26,669 nucleotides of DNA, taken from a virus. The stretch covers positions 1 to 26,669 of the IMG/VR virus record IMGVR_UViG_3300049927_000050; one strand, given 5' to 3'. The notes beneath the pieces are model-generated. The model made no database searches and had not been told where the DNA came from. It saw only the letters and a program-made list of their open reading frames with translations. Shown here piece after piece: positions 7,168 through 14,715 of the stretch (position 1 is the first letter of the stretch; the number at the start of each line of letters is the position of its first letter). Position numbers and translations under genes: made by a program.

Positions 7168-7176
7168 GCTGTCGAA
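7165..7176 (+). promoter_or_regulatory. Leaderless-type -10 element for the portal gene
   Basis: TAAGCT (7165-7170) overlaps the TAA stop of the preceding gene and is followed by six bases and the ATG at 7177. No Shine-Dalgarno is present. The identical hexamer at the same distance precedes the genes at 12324 and 16908. Confidence 0.6.
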
Positions 7177-9312
7177 ATGGCCGACAAGACGTACACACCC
7201 GCGACTGTGCCCAAGGGCGTCCCCTCCAGCGCCAAGAAGGGCTCAGGGCACGACCTCACGCTGCCGGACAACGAGGCGATGGAAGTCCTAGAGCGGTGGA
7301 AGCACGGCACCGCGGCGATGACGCAAGAGCTATTCGACTACTACCTCAACTTCCACTTCATCGACGGCCAACAGTGGATCTGGTGGAACACAGAGCAGCG
7401 ACGGCTCGACCAAGTGCCGCGCGACCCCGAGCGAGTCCGGCTCACGATCAACCGCATGAAGGCCAATAGCCGCACGATCATGGGCAAGCTCATGCAGCGC
7501 CCGCTTGCCTTCGAAGTGCTCCCGACCGACGCCGACGACTCACACGTGCGTGGCGCCAAACTCGGGGAGTCACTTCTAGAGAACGTGCGCATCCAACACC
7601 GTTGGGAAGAGATGCGCGAGATGGCTTATTGGGCAACGTGGAAGGCGGGCACGTGCGCTATTGCGGTCATGTGGGATGCCGAAGCGGAAGATCCGACACA
7701 GAGCCCCGAAGACACGGGCAACGTGCAGCGCGCCAAAGGTGACACTCGTGAGAAGGTCTACAACCTCTCGCAATTCACGACCGAGCCCGGCACCGACGAC
7801 GCGGAGCTTGCACGCTACTGGATCACGCTCGACCTTCTCCCTCCGAAGGAAGCGCAAGCCAAGTACCAGCTTTCGGAAGAGCCACCCGCTGACGGCAACA
7901 CCGCAACGACTCCGTTCTTGCTCAAGCTGAACGACAAGCAAACTGGCAACGCAATGACGCCACTCACGCAAGTCTTCACGATGTACGAGCGCCCGAGCTA
8001 CCTCAATAAGAAGGGGTGCGTGCGTGTCGTTATTGACAGCAAGTGCGTGTTCGACGACGCGTGGCCGTACCCGTGGAAGGACCATCTCAACATGGTCATC
8101 ATGCGCGAGACGAAGATGGAGAACCGTTGGTCGGGCTCCACTATTGTCACCGACGCGCGGCCTATTCAAACGGCCTTCAACCAGTCGTGGTCGAACATCG
8201 TCGAGCACATGAAGCGCGCCGGTAACGCCCGCCTCGCCATGCCGCAGAGCGCGGTTGACATGATGGAAGACCTGTCGGATCTGCCGGGCGAGATCATGCC
8301 GTACCCGGACGGACAGGTCGCGCCCGAGTGGAAGTCGCCGCCGCAGATGCCTCAATGGTGGGTCGACCAGCCTGGCAAGCTCGCGCAAGAGCTTGACGAC
8401 GTGATGAGTGTGCACCCGATCTCGCGCGGCGACGCGCCGCAGAATATCGAGTCCGGCTACGGGCTCTCGATTCTCGCGGAGCACGACGCCACGCCGACCG
8501 AGCGCCTGCTCAATGAAACGCAGATGGCCTTCTCGAAGTTGGCGACAATGGTGCTCAAGCTCTACGAAGAGGAAGTGGGCGACAAGCGCAAGAGCATCGT
8601 CTCTGTGCCCGGCCAACCAGCGCGCACACTCTCGTGGTCCGGGGACGACTTCCGCGGCCAAACGACGGCAATAGTGCCGCAGGATCAGATCATCCCGCGC
8701 TCCCGCGCTGCGCTCATGGAGACGGGCAAGGAAATGGTCAAGATGGGCTTCATCTCGAACATGGCCGACTTCGCATTCTTCACCGAGATGCCGTCGAGCC
8801 GGATGCTCTTGGAGGGGCTCAACCCCGACATCGCTCGGGCGCGCCGCGAGAACGCAGGCTTCGCCGTTGGGCGGCAGGCTGTCCCTCGGGAGTGGGATGA
8901 CCACGAAGTGCACATCATCGAGCACCACCGTTATTGCAAGAGCGTCGACTTCGACCTACAGCCCCCGGAAGAGCAAGCTGTCATCGAGGCGCACATCCAA
9001 GCGCACGTCACCATGCAGGCCGAGAAGATCGCGAAGCAGCAAACGGCTGGCGCCATCGGCGGGCCGGGGCTGGCAGGCGCGCCGACGACGGCCGGTCCTG
9101 CCGCGCCGCCCGAACTGAACCCTCCGAACACTGGCGTACCCGTGCCGCCCGGCCCCCCGCCCCCGGCCGGTCCCCCGTCTATTGGAGCGATGGGTGCTAT
9201 TCTGCCGGGACAGGAACCGGCGCCCGCAGCGGGCGGCGGGGCCAACCAAGAGCAGATCTTCAACGCCCTTCTCCAGCAAATGAATAACCCCAGCCAACAA
9301 GCCCCCAAGTAA
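7177..9312 (+). CDS. Portal protein
   Basis: 711 residues. The N-terminal region has the usual look of podovirus-type portals: FHFIDGQQWIWW, then RVRLTINRMKANSRTIMGKL, with the early RPLAFEVLPTD segment and LGESLLENVRIQHRWEEMREM helix. A middle section has WSGSTIVTDARPIQTAFNQSW and later GYGLSILAEHDATPTERLL. Twelve copies form the ring at the capsid vertex through which terminase pumps DNA. The last ~100 residues are low-complexity and very rich in proline, alanine and glycine (VPVPPGPPPPAGPPSIGAMG), ending in a short helix (QEQIFNALLQQMNN); this tail probably lies inside the head or contacts scaffold or ejection proteins. The next gene is the scaffold, then capsid, the classic order. The long minus-strand reading frame inside it is a GC-driven shadow. 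Confidence 0.9.
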   Translation: MADKTYTPATVPKGVPSSAKKGSGHDLTLPDNEAMEVLERWKHGTAAMTQELFDYYLNFHFIDGQQWIWWNTEQRRLDQVPRDPERVRLTINRMKANSRTIMGKLMQRPLAFEVLPTDADDSHVRGAKLGESLLENVRIQHRWEEMREMAYWATWKAGTCAIAVMWDAEAEDPTQSPEDTGNVQRAKGDTREKVYNLSQFTTEPGTDDAELARYWITLDLLPPKEAQAKYQLSEEPPADGNTATTPFLLKLNDKQTGNAMTPLTQVFTMYERPSYLNKKGCVRVVIDSKCVFDDAWPYPWKDHLNMVIMRETKMENRWSGSTIVTDARPIQTAFNQSWSNIVEHMKRAGNARLAMPQSAVDMMEDLSDLPGEIMPYPDGQVAPEWKSPPQMPQWWVDQPGKLAQELDDVMSVHPISRGDAPQNIESGYGLSILAEHDATPTERLLNETQMAFSKLATMVLKLYEEEVGDKRKSIVSVPGQPARTLSWSGDDFRGQTTAIVPQDQIIPRSRAALMETGKEMVKMGFISNMADFAFFTEMPSSRMLLEGLNPDIARARRENAGFAVGRQAVPREWDDHEVHIIEHHRYCKSVDFDLQPPEEQAVIEAHIQAHVTMQAEKIAKQQTAGAIGGPGLAGAPTTAGPAAPPELNPPNTGVPVPPGPPPPAGPPSIGAMGAILPGQEPAPAAGGGANQEQIFNALLQQMNNPSQQAPK

Positions 9313-9324
9313 AGGACCACTGTC

Positions 9325-10104
9325 ATGCCCGCAGGACCGATCCCCGACAAGACCGCGACCGGCACTCCCGTCCCCCCGAGCGAAGGCGGTACGCCTACGC
9401 CCGAGCCGCAGAGTGACGCTGCCGCCGCTGGTGCGTCCAATGCGGACACCGGCACCGGACTCAACGACGAGGCGAAGACGAGCGAGCTACGGCGCGCACG
9501 TGACGAAGCAGCCGCGCACCGCGTGAAGCTGCGCAAGTACGAGGAAGCCTTCGACGGGTACGAGGATGCCGATGTCGACAAGGCTCTCACGATGTACCGC
9601 AACTTGCTCAAAGACCCCAAAGCGGCGCGCAAGGACTTCAAGGCCACCATCGAGAACCTTGAGAAGTGGGCCGAAGAGAACGACGTGGATCTCGAAGATG
9701 AAGGCGACGCGCCACCGGCCAAGGGCAAGACCAAGGCCGAGCCGAAGTACCTCACCGAGAAGGAACTGAACGCCGCGCTCGACGCGCGCGAGAAGGACCG
9801 CATGACCAACGATGCCGTCAAGGAGATCAAGAAGACGGTCGAAGGTTGGGGCTACAAAGAGGGCTCGTGGCAATACCAGTCGATCCTCTTCCTCGCCAAC
9901 AAGGACGCCAACGGCGACATCACGAAGGCCAAGGAGCAGTTCGAGAAGGATCTCAAGGAACTCTCCCCGAAGGAGCGCGCAACTCACCCGCCAGCGTCGG
10001 GTAAATCTGGCGGCGCGCCGGGCGCTCCCGCAGCGCCCCCACCGGCCGAGAAGTTCGACGCTCGGCAGAGCGCCCTCAAGCGCTTGACTGAGGCGGGCTT
10101 CTGA
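9325..10104 (+). CDS. Scaffolding protein
   Basis: 259 residues with AAGGA eight bases before the ATG. The composition is typical of a capsid scaffold: a proline-, threonine- and alanine-rich N-terminus, a long charged helical centre (SELRRARDEAAAHRVKLRKY, IENLEKWAEENDVDLEDEGD, KELNAALDAREKDRM) and a proline-, glycine- and alanine-rich linker before a short basic-amphipathic C-terminal helix (DARQSALKRLTEAGF), the part that often contacts the capsid protein. No protease motif is seen. It lies between portal and major capsid genes. It should direct prohead assembly and then leave or be degraded. Assignment rests on composition and position rather than on a conserved catalytic motif. Confidence 0.85.
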   Translation: MPAGPIPDKTATGTPVPPSEGGTPTPEPQSDAAAAGASNADTGTGLNDEAKTSELRRARDEAAAHRVKLRKYEEAFDGYEDADVDKALTMYRNLLKDPKAARKDFKATIENLEKWAEENDVDLEDEGDAPPAKGKTKAEPKYLTEKELNAALDAREKDRMTNDAVKEIKKTVEGWGYKEGSWQYQSILFLANKDANGDITKAKEQFEKDLKELSPKERATHPPASGKSGGAPGAPAAPPPAEKFDARQSALKRLTEAGF

Positions 10105-10208
10105 GTCAGACTTGGGTTGTGGCATAACACGCAGGTGCCAGCGCCGAAACTGGAGAACAGTGCACGCTCCAGGTGTAAGCGTGTGGTTAGAAAGCGTGCG
10201 TCACACAA
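10105..10208 (+). other. Gene-free interval, possible structured RNA
   Basis: The 163-base gap after the scaffold gene (10105-10267) holds no convincing gene. Possible pairings before the terminator are GTTGTG (10116-10121) with CACAAC (10204-10209) and CTGGAG (10150-10155) with CTCCAG (10167-10172). Competing pairings exist, so this is only a hint of a folded transcript end. Confidence 0.25.
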
Positions 10209-10234
10209 CGAGCCCCGGCTACGTCCGGGGCTCG
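10209..10234 (+). terminator. Stem-loop terminator after the scaffold gene
   Basis: CGAGCCCCGG (10209-10218) pairs perfectly with CCGGGGCTCG (10225-10234) around a six-base loop. No U-run follows. A promoter-like TGCTATTGT starts directly after the stem, so this is a terminator-then-promoter junction. Confidence 0.65.
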
Positions 10235-10243
10235 TGCTATTGT
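10235..10243 (+). promoter_or_regulatory. Extended -10 element before the small basic protein gene
   Basis: TGCTATTGT fits TGCTAYYNT, shared with sites at 3278, 10430 and 11808. A leader of about 24 bases with AAGGAGG (10256-10262) leads to the ATG at 10268. No -35 hexamer is apparent, as is usual for extended -10 promoters. Confidence 0.5.
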
Positions 10244-10267
10244 GGCGACTATTGCAAGGAGGCCGTC

Positions 10268-10426
10268 ATGGCAAAGGCACACCCCGGATTCAAAGCAGTG
10301 CAGAAGAAGATCGCATCCAAGCAGGGCATTCCGATGAAGAACGCTGGCGCCATCCTCGCCGCGTCCTCGCGCGGTGCGTCGTCTGCGGCCAAGGCAAAGA
10401 ACCCCCGTTTGCGGAAAGTCAAGTGA
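10268..10426 (+). CDS. Small very basic protein, probable virion or DNA-associated component
   Basis: 52 residues with a near-perfect Shine-Dalgarno, AAGGAGG, five bases before the ATG. It begins MAKAHPGFKAVQKKIASKQG and ends SSAAKAKNPRLRKVK; about a quarter of the residues are lysine or arginine and there are almost no acidic residues. Short proteins beginning AKxHPGFKAVQ are familiar to me from other phage genomes, usually without assigned function. Its own terminator upstream, its own promoter and strong ribosome site, and its place between scaffold and capsid genes suggest high late expression. Binding packaged DNA is a reasonable guess from charge, not a demonstrated role. Confidence 0.7.
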   Translation: MAKAHPGFKAVQKKIASKQGIPMKNAGAILAASSRGASSAAKAKNPRLRKVK

Positions 10427-10438
10427 CCCTGCTACCGT
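10409..10438 (+). promoter_or_regulatory. Promoter candidate for the major capsid gene
   Basis: TTGCGG (10409-10414), an 18-base spacer and TACCGT (10433-10438), with TGC directly before the -10 (TGCTACCGT). It combines the -35 seen at 5440 with the extended -10 seen at 3278, 10235 and 11808. It would give a leader of about 115 bases before the capsid start. Confidence 0.55.
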
Positions 10439-10453
10439 GACATCAGTCACCGC

Positions 10454-10537
10454 GAGCAGGACTCGCCAATAAGTAGCTGAGTGGAGCAGGACTCCGAGAG
10501 CGCTTCGACGAAGAGAATCCCCAACACTTTCGACGAA
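10454..10537 (+). repeat. Two pairs of short direct repeats in the capsid gene leader
   Basis: GAGCAGGACTC occurs at 10454-10464 and 10484-10494, exactly 30 bases apart, and TTCGACGAA at 10504-10512 and 10529-10537, 25 bases apart. Both lie in the untranslated leader between the promoter candidate and the Shine-Dalgarno AAGGAG at 10550-10555. Confidence 0.6.
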
Positions 10538-10562
10538 CCACATCTCACAAGGAGAACCTCAA

Positions 10563-11756
10563 ATGGGTCTGACCCTAACCTCTGCCTCAGCCGTCTTGAA
10601 GGACGACTACCAGCCGCAAGTGCGCGAGCAACTGAATAACAGCTTCATGCTTCTCGATCAGGTCGAGAAGAACACCGAAGACACCGTTGGCACGGCCGCG
10701 GTTCTCTCGGCGCACGTGAAGCGGTCGAGCGGCGTCGGCCCTCGCCCTGAGGGCGGCACCCTGCCGGTCGCGGGCAACCAGACCCACACGACCGAGCGCG
10801 TTTCGCTCAAGTACAACTACGGCGTGATCAAGGTCACCGGCCAAACGATCAAGCTCATGGCTTCCGACAAGGGCGCGTTCGTTCGCGCGGTCGACAACGA
10901 GACGAAGGGCATCGTTCGCGACCTCAAGCGCAACGTGAACATCCAGTGCTACACCGCGGTCACCGGCTCGATCGGTACGACCACGGGCTCGGCGGGCGCA
11001 ACTTCGGTTGCCGTCAACGCCAAGTCGACGCTGCGCCGGATCGAACCCGGCCAGAAGTACGACATCGTTGAGGCCGCGTCAGACCTCATCGTGCGCACGG
11101 TCACGGCCGTGTCGGTCACGCTGTCTTCGCTGACGTTCACCTACACGACCGATTCAGTCGGCACCGGCACGGCGGCTTCGGGCAACCGGATCGTCACGCA
11201 GGGCGTCGTGCCTTCGGGCTCGTACGAGTTGACCGGCCTGGAGTCCATCGTGGCTTCGTCGGGCACCTTGCACAACATCGACCCGACTGCGTTCGCGGTG
11301 TGGGCCAGCTACCAGGCAGCCATCTCGGCCGCGCTGACCGACTCTGTGCTCGAAGAGGCGCTGGACGAGATCGCGATTGCGGGTTCTTCGAACCCCAACC
11401 TGATCATCGCCACGCACTTGATCGTGCGCAACTACGCCAACTCCCTCAAGACGCTCAAGCGTTTCCAGGGCGAGAGCTTGGTCCTCAAGGGCGGCTGGAA
11501 GGCTGTCGACGTGAGTGTGGGCAACCACACGGTTGCGCTCACCCCCGAGCGCGACTGCACCGAGTCGACGGTCTTCATCCTCACGACCGAGAACCTCATC
11601 GAGTTCTACGCTTCCGATTGGGAGTGGATGGAAGAGGATGGCGCAGTCCTGAGCCGCGTGAGCGGTACGGACTCCTACGAGGCCGTCCTGTTCAAGTACC
11701 ACGAATTGTGCACCGACAAGCGGAACGCACACGGGAAGCTGACTTCGGTTAGCTGA
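10563..11756 (+). CDS. Major capsid protein, probable HK97 fold
   Basis: 397 residues with AAGGAG seven bases before the ATG. The protein begins with a helical arm (SAVLKDDYQPQVREQLNNSF, LLDQVEKN), followed by alternating beta and helical regions, a long loop-rich beta domain (residues ~140-215, rich in threonine, serine and valine) and a C-terminal part with LIIATHLIVRNYANSLKTLK and VFILTTENLIEFYASDWEWM, a pattern common in phage capsid proteins that align a template backbone helix and late beta strands. Position directly after portal and scaffold, strong promoter and ribosome site, and a terminator after the gene all fit the most abundant virion protein. No protease cleavage site can be assigned. 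It contains none of the CTATTG/CAATAG hexamers that are frequent elsewhere, consistent with strongly biased codon use. Confidence 0.85.
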   Translation: MGLTLTSASAVLKDDYQPQVREQLNNSFMLLDQVEKNTEDTVGTAAVLSAHVKRSSGVGPRPEGGTLPVAGNQTHTTERVSLKYNYGVIKVTGQTIKLMASDKGAFVRAVDNETKGIVRDLKRNVNIQCYTAVTGSIGTTTGSAGATSVAVNAKSTLRRIEPGQKYDIVEAASDLIVRTVTAVSVTLSSLTFTYTTDSVGTGTAASGNRIVTQGVVPSGSYELTGLESIVASSGTLHNIDPTAFAVWASYQAAISAALTDSVLEEALDEIAIAGSSNPNLIIATHLIVRNYANSLKTLKRFQGESLVLKGGWKAVDVSVGNHTVALTPERDCTESTVFILTTENLIEFYASDWEWMEEDGAVLSRVSGTDSYEAVLFKYHELCTDKRNAHGKLTSVS

Positions 11757-11782
11757 TCCCGCAAGGGCTGGGGGGCGGTACG

Positions 11783-11808
11783 GAGCGGGCGCTTGGCGCC
11801 CGCTCTTT
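11783..11808 (+). terminator. Intrinsic terminator after the major capsid gene
   Basis: GAGCGGGCGC (11783-11792) pairs perfectly with GCGCCCGCTC (11796-11805) around a TTG loop, followed by TTT. It is the best terminator in the window and sits 26 bases after the capsid stop codon. Confidence 0.8.
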
Positions 11809-11816
11809 GCTATCCT
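11808..11816 (+). promoter_or_regulatory. Extended -10 element directly after the capsid terminator
   Basis: TGCTATCCT (11808-11816) matches the TGCTAYYNT form. CGGAGG at 11830-11835 precedes the ATG at 11841. The promoter begins at the base of the terminator stem, as at 10235. Confidence 0.5.
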
Positions 11817-11840
11817 GGCACCATTCCCCCGGAGGCTGTC

Positions 11841-12311
11841 ATGTCCAAGTTCGATCCCCGCGAGCACGTGCTCGCCTACGCCACTGAGCTATTGCGTCGA
11901 CCGGACGCCACACTCGGGTGGAGCGGCGACACCGATCTCTTCGTGGCCTACAACCGCCTGCTCGACTCTTGGGAGATCTGGCGCGAGAACGAAGACGCCA
12001 CCTTCCAGTGCGTCATGCGCCAGCGCAAGCCGGGGCAGCAACTCGACATCTCTGCGGTGATTCGCTCGCTCGTGGCTCGGGATACGCACTTGCGCAATAA
12101 CAGCCACACCGAGCAGATGGACCGGCTTATTGCCGAGAACGCCGTCAAGGAGCAGGAGCACCAAGACAAGGCCGCGGAGGCCCTGCGGGATACGATGGAG
12201 CGGGTCTACCATGCCGCCGCCAGCAAGGACTTGAAGCATGAGACGGGCTACGTCCGGCCGATGACTGTGCCCGGCAGCATCAAGGCCAAGATCTCGGCCC
12301 TGCCCGACTGA
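11841..12311 (+). CDS. Hypothetical helical virion-region protein
   Basis: 156 residues from the ATG at 11841, chosen because CGGAGG lies five bases upstream; an earlier in-frame TTG falls in the terminator loop. The N-terminus has EHVLAYATELLRRPDATLGW and WEIWRENEDATFQCVMRQRK, then a long charged helix (TEQMDRLIAENAVKEQEHQD) likely to form a coiled coil, and a polar C-terminus. No catalytic or membrane motif. It lies between capsid and connector genes, where head-completion or minor capsid proteins are often encoded, but I do not recognise the family. Confidence 0.65.
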   Translation: MSKFDPREHVLAYATELLRRPDATLGWSGDTDLFVAYNRLLDSWEIWRENEDATFQCVMRQRKPGQQLDISAVIRSLVARDTHLRNNSHTEQMDRLIAENAVKEQEHQDKAAEALRDTMERVYHAAASKDLKHETGYVRPMTVPGSIKAKISALPD

Positions 12312-12323
12312 TAAGCTCTCGAC
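12312..12323 (+). promoter_or_regulatory. Leaderless-type -10 element
   Basis: TAAGCT (12312-12317), preceded by TGA that provides both the upstream stop codon and a TGN extension, then six bases and the ATG at 12324. There is no Shine-Dalgarno. Confidence 0.6.
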
Positions 12324-12956
12324 ATGGCCGGTGACCCTCTCTCCACGATCCGCACGCTGACGTACGAGCGTGCCGACATCTCGCAAGACGACGCACGCTT
12401 CGGCAGCACCACGATGACGAACATCGTCAATAGTGCGCTCAAGCAAGTCTCGGGCGACTTCGACCCCTTCTGGCTATTGACTTCGGGCTCTATTGCGGTT
12501 GTGGCCGGGACGGTCAACTACGCCACGAGCACGCTGACGCGCTTTCGCAAGGTGCAACGCATTGTCGATGACCTGAACTATGAACTGACGGCACTCGGCA
12601 AGCGCGAGATCGGGCGATACCAGCGCTTCACGTCGAAGCCGCAGGGCTATCACGTTGAAGAGGGGTCCATCAAGCTCTTGCCGGTCAGTGACGCCGCGTA
12701 CACGTACACGGTGCACTACTACCAGAACGAGATCCCGCTCGCGAGCGACAACGACCAACCGGCGCTCCCGGTCGAGTACACCGACTTCCTCGTGGTGCGC
12801 GCTGCGCTCATCTGCGCGCGCAAGATCAAGGACGCAGAAGCGGTAGCAAACATGAAGGAAGAAATCGTTGACTGGAAGAAGCGCATCGCTGACGACCTTC
12901 GACAGATGAAGGGCAACCCGCGCATCGTCTTGCGCGACGAGAACGTATGGGTGTGA
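12324..12956 (+). CDS. Head-tail connector / adaptor protein
   Basis: 210 residues. The layout resembles phage head-to-tail adaptors: an N-terminal helical part (NIVNSALKQVSGDFDPFW), a central beta section (SIAVVAGTVNYATS, FRKVQRIVDDLNYELTALGK, YHVEEGSIKLLPVSDAAYTY, VHYYQNEIPLASDN) and a C-terminal pair of helices (YTDFLVVRAALICARKIKDA, EEIVDWKKRIADDLRQMKG). Proteins of this shape bind the portal ring and form the upper tail. It stands directly before the large nozzle-like gene and starts behind a leaderless-type -10 element. The assignment is by architecture and gene order. Confidence 0.7.
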   Translation: MAGDPLSTIRTLTYERADISQDDARFGSTTMTNIVNSALKQVSGDFDPFWLLTSGSIAVVAGTVNYATSTLTRFRKVQRIVDDLNYELTALGKREIGRYQRFTSKPQGYHVEEGSIKLLPVSDAAYTYTVHYYQNEIPLASDNDQPALPVEYTDFLVVRAALICARKIKDAEAVANMKEEIVDWKKRIADDLRQMKGNPRIVLRDENVWV

Positions 12957-12957
12957 C

Positions 12958-14715
12958 ATGCGCCCCGAGACAAAGTTCCAGACCTACGCCGATTGGAGCG
13001 GAGGCAGTTGGGGCAGCGACGGCGCAGTCGTTGCCGCCACCGAGCAACCGTTCAAGTATCGCGCTCTCAATCTCCAGGTCTACACGAACGGCAGCATTGG
13101 GCCGCGCCCCGGCTGGCGATTGTTTGACACCACGGGCGCTCCCCCGGCCACGACTGGCGGGAGCAACGACTACTTCGGGTCGTTGTGGGTTCCCAACGGA
13201 GGCTACGGTAAATTGCTATTTGTTTCCGCCTCCACGGCGGCAGCGACACGGCTTCTTGATCTTGGCGGGTTCCCGGCATCGTGGAGCGACTCTGCGCTCG
13301 ACAACCTCTCACAGACGGACGGCAACATTGCCGAGACGAACCGCGGCGACTTCACGTTCATCAATCCGCAGGCGGTAATCATTGGCGCGCGTCGTTGGTA
13401 CAACCCGGTCACCAACGCGGCACCGACCACCATCACCTACCCGTCGTCGTTCAACCCACAGAAGACCGTGTTCTACAAGGACCGCGTATACGCGTTCGAA
13501 GACGCCACCTATCTGAACCGGGTGTACTACTCAGACTTCGGAACCTTCGACACCTTCTCCGCAGGCAACTACTTCGATCTTGGTGTTGGCAACACCAGCG
13601 CGGCCACTCGTCCAACCATTCTCGGCGCTTGGGTTGTGAAGGACCAATTGCTCTTTCTCGTCTCCCCTTCGGGAGTGAGCACAATCGACTCGTACACCGA
13701 GCTTTGGGCGCTTCAAGGACCAAACGCGATCACGGGCTCGCTCGTGCGAATCGCCAAAGGCCGCGGCCCGCAGTACGGCACTGAGGCAGTCATTCATCAC
13801 GAGTTCGTTGTGGCGCTCGACATGACATTTCAACGTGGCGCCATCGTGATGTCTCCTACCGGATACGACTCGAAGACGCTCGACGCCATTCGTCCAGGCA
13901 ACGAAGCCTACAGGTACGCCTCAAACGGCGTTGGCAAGAACGCGGTGTCATTGTACGGAGAGGATGCTTTGATCTTGCCGTACCGTATTCCGTCATTCTT
14001 TGACGCCAGCGCAGTGACTCCCAACCCCGTAGGCAACAACGACGAAGCAGGAATGCAAGCGTGGGAACTTGTGCACGGTGTGTGGACGAAGAGCATTTGG
14101 TGGAACGGTGCTCGTCCAGAAATCGAAGGGGGCACCAACATCAATCTTGTGTTCGCCACTCTCCCATTCATGGGCGACAAACTTCTCACTGTTGTGAACC
14201 CATCGGGTGATTTGTCGGGCACGTGGTCTGTGCTCTCTCGCGATCTTTGTCTCGATCGACCGGCGCGCATTGACGACACGTGGTCTGATCCATCCGAAAC
14301 CTATTCGGGACTCACCAACTCTCCCTTCGGAGTGAACTGCCAACTGTGGTTGCCAGAAGAGATGGCACCGCTCGGCTTCGGCGTGCGCGTCAATAAGGTC
14401 ACGGTCGAGTTCGACTATTGGAAGAGCACCGCGTATAGCCCGGTGAGTACCGCCGACTTCTCGGTGAAGGTGAAGTACCGCGGACAGAGGGGCGGCGCGC
14501 AGGTCGACACTGACACGCAAGGTGGCCCCGATGGGTCGTTCGACTACCTCACGGCCAACGCCACGCGCTATCCAGACCGCGGGCGGCGCACGTTCACGTT
14601 CATAAGCTCGCCGTGGTACGGCTCGTACCAAATTGTCTTTCCGACGATGCGCAACGTGGCCTTCCGCAAGGTCACTGTCGAGTACGAGCAAAGCCAAGCA
14701 GAAGCAGGTTCGTGA
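12958..14715 (+). CDS. Tail nozzle / stopper-like protein
   Basis: 585 residues starting one base after the preceding stop, so probably co-translated; TATGGG six bases upstream is only a poor match to the local -10. The sequence is dominated by beta strands with many aromatic residues: YRALNLQVYTNGSIGPRPGW near the N-terminus, repeated blocks such as TVFYKDRVYAFEDATYLNRV and QLLFLVSPSGVSTIDSYTEL, and RTFTFISSPWYGSYQIVFP near the end. This alternation suggests a beta-propeller-like body, as in the lower tail proteins of short-tailed phages that seal the channel after packaging. No catalytic motif is seen. It follows the connector and precedes small tail and internal proteins. Function is inferred from fold-like pattern and place. 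Confidence 0.65.
   Translation: MRPETKFQTYADWSGGSWGSDGAVVAATEQPFKYRALNLQVYTNGSIGPRPGWRLFDTTGAPPATTGGSNDYFGSLWVPNGGYGKLLFVSASTAAATRLLDLGGFPASWSDSALDNLSQTDGNIAETNRGDFTFINPQAVIIGARRWYNPVTNAAPTTITYPSSFNPQKTVFYKDRVYAFEDATYLNRVYYSDFGTFDTFSAGNYFDLGVGNTSAATRPTILGAWVVKDQLLFLVSPSGVSTIDSYTELWALQGPNAITGSLVRIAKGRGPQYGTEAVIHHEFVVALDMTFQRGAIVMSPTGYDSKTLDAIRPGNEAYRYASNGVGKNAVSLYGEDALILPYRIPSFFDASAVTPNPVGNNDEAGMQAWELVHGVWTKSIWWNGARPEIEGGTNINLVFATLPFMGDKLLTVVNPSGDLSGTWSVLSRDLCLDRPARIDDTWSDPSETYSGLTNSPFGVNCQLWLPEEMAPLGFGVRVNKVTVEFDYWKSTAYSPVSTADFSVKVKYRGQRGGAQVDTDTQGGPDGSFDYLTANATRYPDRGRRTFTFISSPWYGSYQIVFPTMRNVAFRKVTVEYEQSQAEAGS

Noticed and set aside
7576-8928. 450-codon open frame on the minus strand inside the portal gene
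   Set aside because: It lies fully opposite a clear portal gene, has the histidine-, arginine- and leucine-rich composition of a GC-driven antisense frame, and lacks a credible start region.
8931-9830. 299-codon serine/alanine-rich minus-strand frame over the portal and scaffold ends
   Set aside because: Its low-complexity content mirrors the proline/alanine-rich portal tail and the scaffold; no start signals.
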